Origin: Magnetospirillum sp.
GTDB taxonomy: Bacteria; Pseudomonadota; Alphaproteobacteria; Rhodospirillales; Magnetospirillaceae
Direction: 5' to 3'
Assembly: GCA_024707145.1 (NCBI GenBank)
Contig: JANQAI010000001.1
Location: forward strand, 126,501 to 190,500
DNA: 64,000 bases
Below the pieces are notes generated by a model. The model had not been told where the DNA came from, searched no databases, and saw nothing but the letters and a program-made list of their open reading frames with translations. The translations under genes were made by a program, and so were the position numbers. Positions 62,133 to 64,000 of this stretch are shown piece by piece (the stretch's first letter is position 1; each line of letters starts with the position of its first letter).

Positions 62133-63182
62133 TCACGCCGGTGCCGGGAAAACGAAGACGTGCCCAGGGGTGACCGACAACGCCACCCGCTCGCCTTCGC
62201 CGGGGATGGCGTCGCCACCCTGGCGGCAGCGCAGGGCGCAGGGCTGCTGGCCGGGCGTGTCGATGGTCAAGTGCAGCAAGGTGGCGTGGCCCAGCAGGCG
62301 GGCGGCGCGGATCACCGCGGCGCCGTCGGCGGCCGGGCGCACGCTCAGCGCCTCGGGCCGCACCACCACCTGGGCGCTGGCGCCGTCGGGCAGGTTTCCG
62401 GCGCTGAACTGTCCCAGCGGGGTGTGCACGCCGCCTTGCCGCACCGTGGCCGGCAGCACGTTGACCTCGCCGAAGAACGAGGCGACGAACGGGTCGGCCG
62501 GACGGTTGTACAAGGCGGTGGGGCTGTCCAACTGGACGATGCGGCCATCGCGCATGACCGCGATGCGGTCGGCCATGAACATGGCCTCCTCGGGGTCGTG
62601 GGTGACCATCAGGGTGGCGACCCGGCTGGCCTTCAGCACGCCCAGCGTCTCGTCGCGGATCTGGTCGCGCAGGCGCTTGTCCAGGCCGGAAAACGGCTCG
62701 TCCAGCAGCATCAGGCCGGGGCGCGGCGCCAGGGCGCGGGCCAGCCCGACCCGCTGCTGCTGGCCACCCGACAGCTGGTGCGGCCAGGCGTCGGCGTAGT
62801 CGGACATGCCCACCTGGGCCAGCATCTCCACGGCCCGCTGCCGGCGTTCCGGCCGGGGCAGGGCGTCGAGGCCGAACTCCACGTTGGCGCGCACGGTCAG
62901 GTGGGGAAACAAGGCATAGTCCTGAAACAGGAAGCCCACATGGCGCTGCTCGGGCGGGATGTGCACGCCGTCCCCCGACACCAGCCGGCCGTTCAGCCGC
63001 ACTCGGCCGTGGCGCACCGCCTCGAGGCCGGCGGCGATGCGCAGGGTGGTGGTCTTGCCGCAGCCCGAAGGCCCCAGCAGGCAGACCAGTTCGCCCGGAC
63101 CCACCCGCAGCGACAGGTCGGTGACCACCGCCCGCTCGCCGTAGAAATGGGACAGGGACTCGATGGCCAATCCTTCGCTCAT
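62133..63182 (-). CDS. fbpC: Ferric iron ABC transporter ATP-binding protein FbpC
   Basis: 349 residues. Walker A GPSGCGKTTTL, signature LSGGQQQRVGLARAL and Walker B LMLLDEPFSGLD, with the C-terminal TOBE-like domain (VVRPEALSVRPAADG) of the FbpC/PotA subfamily. It overlaps fbpB by 4 nt (ATGA). No unusual features. Confidence 0.93.
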   Translation of the reverse strand: MSEGLAIESLSHFYGERAVVTDLSLRVGPGELVCLLGPSGCGKTTTLRIAAGLEAVRHGRVRLNGRLVSGDGVHIPPEQRHVGFLFQDYALFPHLTVRANVEFGLDALPRPERRQRAVEMLAQVGMSDYADAWPHQLSGGQQQRVGLARALAPRPGLMLLDEPFSGLDKRLRDQIRDETLGVLKASRVATLMVTHDPEEAMFMADRIAVMRDGRIVQLDSPTALYNRPADPFVASFFGEVNVLPATVRQGGVHTPLGQFSAGNLPDGASAQVVVRPEALSVRPAADGAAVIRAARLLGHATLLHLTIDTPGQQPCALRCRQGGDAIPGEGERVALSVTPGHVFVFPAPA

Positions 63183-64000
63183 GGGCTGTCTCCGGGGCGC
63201 GAGCGGGCGATGGCGCGGCTCAGCAGGATCACCGGCACTAGTCCGGCGACCACGATGGCGAGCGCCGGCAGGGCGGCGTCGGCCAGCCGCTCGTCCGAGG
63301 CCAGGGTGAAGGTGCGGGTGGCCAGGGTGTCGAAATTGAACGGCCGGATGATCAGGGTGGCCGGCAACTCCTTCATCACGTCCACGAACACCAGCAGCGC
63401 CGCCGAGAACAGGCTGCCGCGGATGATGGGGGCGTGGACCCGGCGCAGGGTCGCCAGCGTGCCCAGGCCGAGGGTGCGCGAGGCGGCCTCCATGCTGGGC
63501 GTCACCTTGGCCAGGCTGGCCTCCACCGTATTGGTCGAGATGGCGAGGAAGCGCACCAGATAGGCGTAGACCAGGGCGGCGATGCTGCCGGTCAGCAGCA
63601 GCCCCACCGACAGCCCGAAATGCCGCTCCAGCGCGCCGGCCACCGCCCGGTCCAGGGCGGTCAACGGCACCAGCACCCCCACGGCGATGACCGCGCCGGG
63701 GATGGCGTAGCCCAGGCCGGCCAGCCGCACCGCGCCGTCCACCAGCGGGCCGGGATGCAGGCGGCGGGCATAGGCCAGCACCAGGGCCACCGCCACCGCC
63801 GCTGCGCCGGTCAGGCCGGCCAGCAGCAGGGAGTTCAGCACCAGGGTGGCGAAGCCCTCATGGGCGGCGGAACTGCCGGCCGCCCATGCCGCCAGCATGG
63901 CGGCGGGGATGAGGAAGCCCAGCACCACCGGCAGGGCGCAGAAGGCCAGCGCCAGCCCCCGCGCAGGCCGCGCAGGCGGATGCGCGGCAGGGCGCGGTAG
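63179..64000 (-). CDS. fbpB: Ferric iron ABC transporter permease FbpB, C-terminal part, probable single-base deletion
   Basis: The gene runs off the right edge. The frame visible from 63179 to about 63955 has several helices and the second permease EAA-type loop (EAASRTLGLGTLATLRRVHAPIIRG). Upstream of a five-C run (63956-63960), continuing in the same frame gives unlikely LPRPAAHPPARPARG; the alternative frame gives YRALPRIRLRGLRGG, a typical interdomain loop. One missing G in the gene (G6 read as G5) would join them. FbpB-type permeases are fused dimers of two permease halves; only the second half is here. Confidence 0.8.
   Translation of the reverse strand, partial: LPRPAAHPPARPARGLALAFCALPVVLGFLIPAAMLAAWAAGSSAAHEGFATLVLNSLLLAGLTGAAAVAVALVLAYARRLHPGPLVDGAVRLAGLGYAIPGAVIAVGVLVPLTALDRAVAGALERHFGLSVGLLLTGSIAALVYAYLVRFLAISTNTVEASLAKVTPSMEAASRTLGLGTLATLRRVHAPIIRGSLFSAALLVFVDVMKELPATLIIRPFNFDTLATRTFTLASDERLADAALPALAIVVAGLVPVILLSRAIARSRPGDSP

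Overview
The window is GC-rich, densely coded DNA from an alphaproteobacterium. The gene content (cd1-type denitrification with a NirT/NapC electron donor, Irr-type Fur regulator, LIV-type ABC transporter for aromatics, phenol meta-cleavage genes) and the protein sequences look most like Rhodospirillales, Magnetospirillum-like. This assignment is an inference from general family resemblance. No rRNA, tRNA, CRISPR array, insertion sequence or phage was seen.

Region 1 (1-26900) is an aromatic catabolic island. On the minus strand lie a six-component phenol hydroxylase (dmpKLMNOP), then a ferredoxin, catechol 2,3-dioxygenase, and the lower meta-pathway (dmpQ-B-C-E-F-G-H), a short-chain dehydrogenase, a separate 4-oxalocrotonate tautomerase and the start of an outer-membrane MetA-pathway protein. 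The hydroxylase operon has a clear sigma-54 promoter and two upstream activator sites of the XylR/DmpR type. It is divergent from a DmpR-like regulator. No hydroxymuconic-semialdehyde hydrolase (dmpD) is seen, so carbon probably flows through the dehydrogenase-tautomerase-decarboxylase branch. Downstream on the plus strand are an ABM-domain membrane protein, an AEC permease, a LIV-type ABC transporter (binding protein, two ATPases, two permeases), a hemerythrin-domain protein, a chemoreceptor and a GlcG/HbpS-family protein. Two FadR-type GntR regulators sit in the island. A repeated palindrome, consensus WAAWA-ACGA-TATTW, occurs in front of six transcription units and may unify them as one regulon.

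Region 2 (26900-39400) is a denitrification cluster. nirS reads rightwards; a 12-gene operon reads leftwards (nirT, an unusual CX3CH cytochrome, a cupredoxin, nirE, C, F, D, L, G, H, J, N), supplying quinol-derived electrons and heme d1. FNR/NNR-type boxes lie in the nirT-nirS gap and before two tandem Crp/Fnr regulators; a broken third regulator tail follows.

Region 3 (39400-60000) is mixed: DMT/SMR transporters, an Irr-like regulator, small Cys-rich and hemerythrin-like proteins, a DUF155 protein, a PAS membrane protein, an esterase, a very long coiled-coil membrane protein, a GNAT enzyme, a metallophosphoesterase-like protein without its metal ligands, a HIT protein, an SGNH protein, an acetyl-CoA-synthetase-like enzyme and a PAS-GGDEF-EAL protein. 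Region 4 (60000-64000) is iron uptake: Bfd, a Tp34/P19-type protein and an FbpABC ferric transporter, with Fur-like boxes.

Ten genes carry what look like single-base indels that break otherwise complete, conserved proteins. Four of the seven insertions are explained by a doubled central base in AGCT, and two of the three deletions are G6 to G5. I treat these mainly as probable sequence errors, but they matter for anyone using the annotation.
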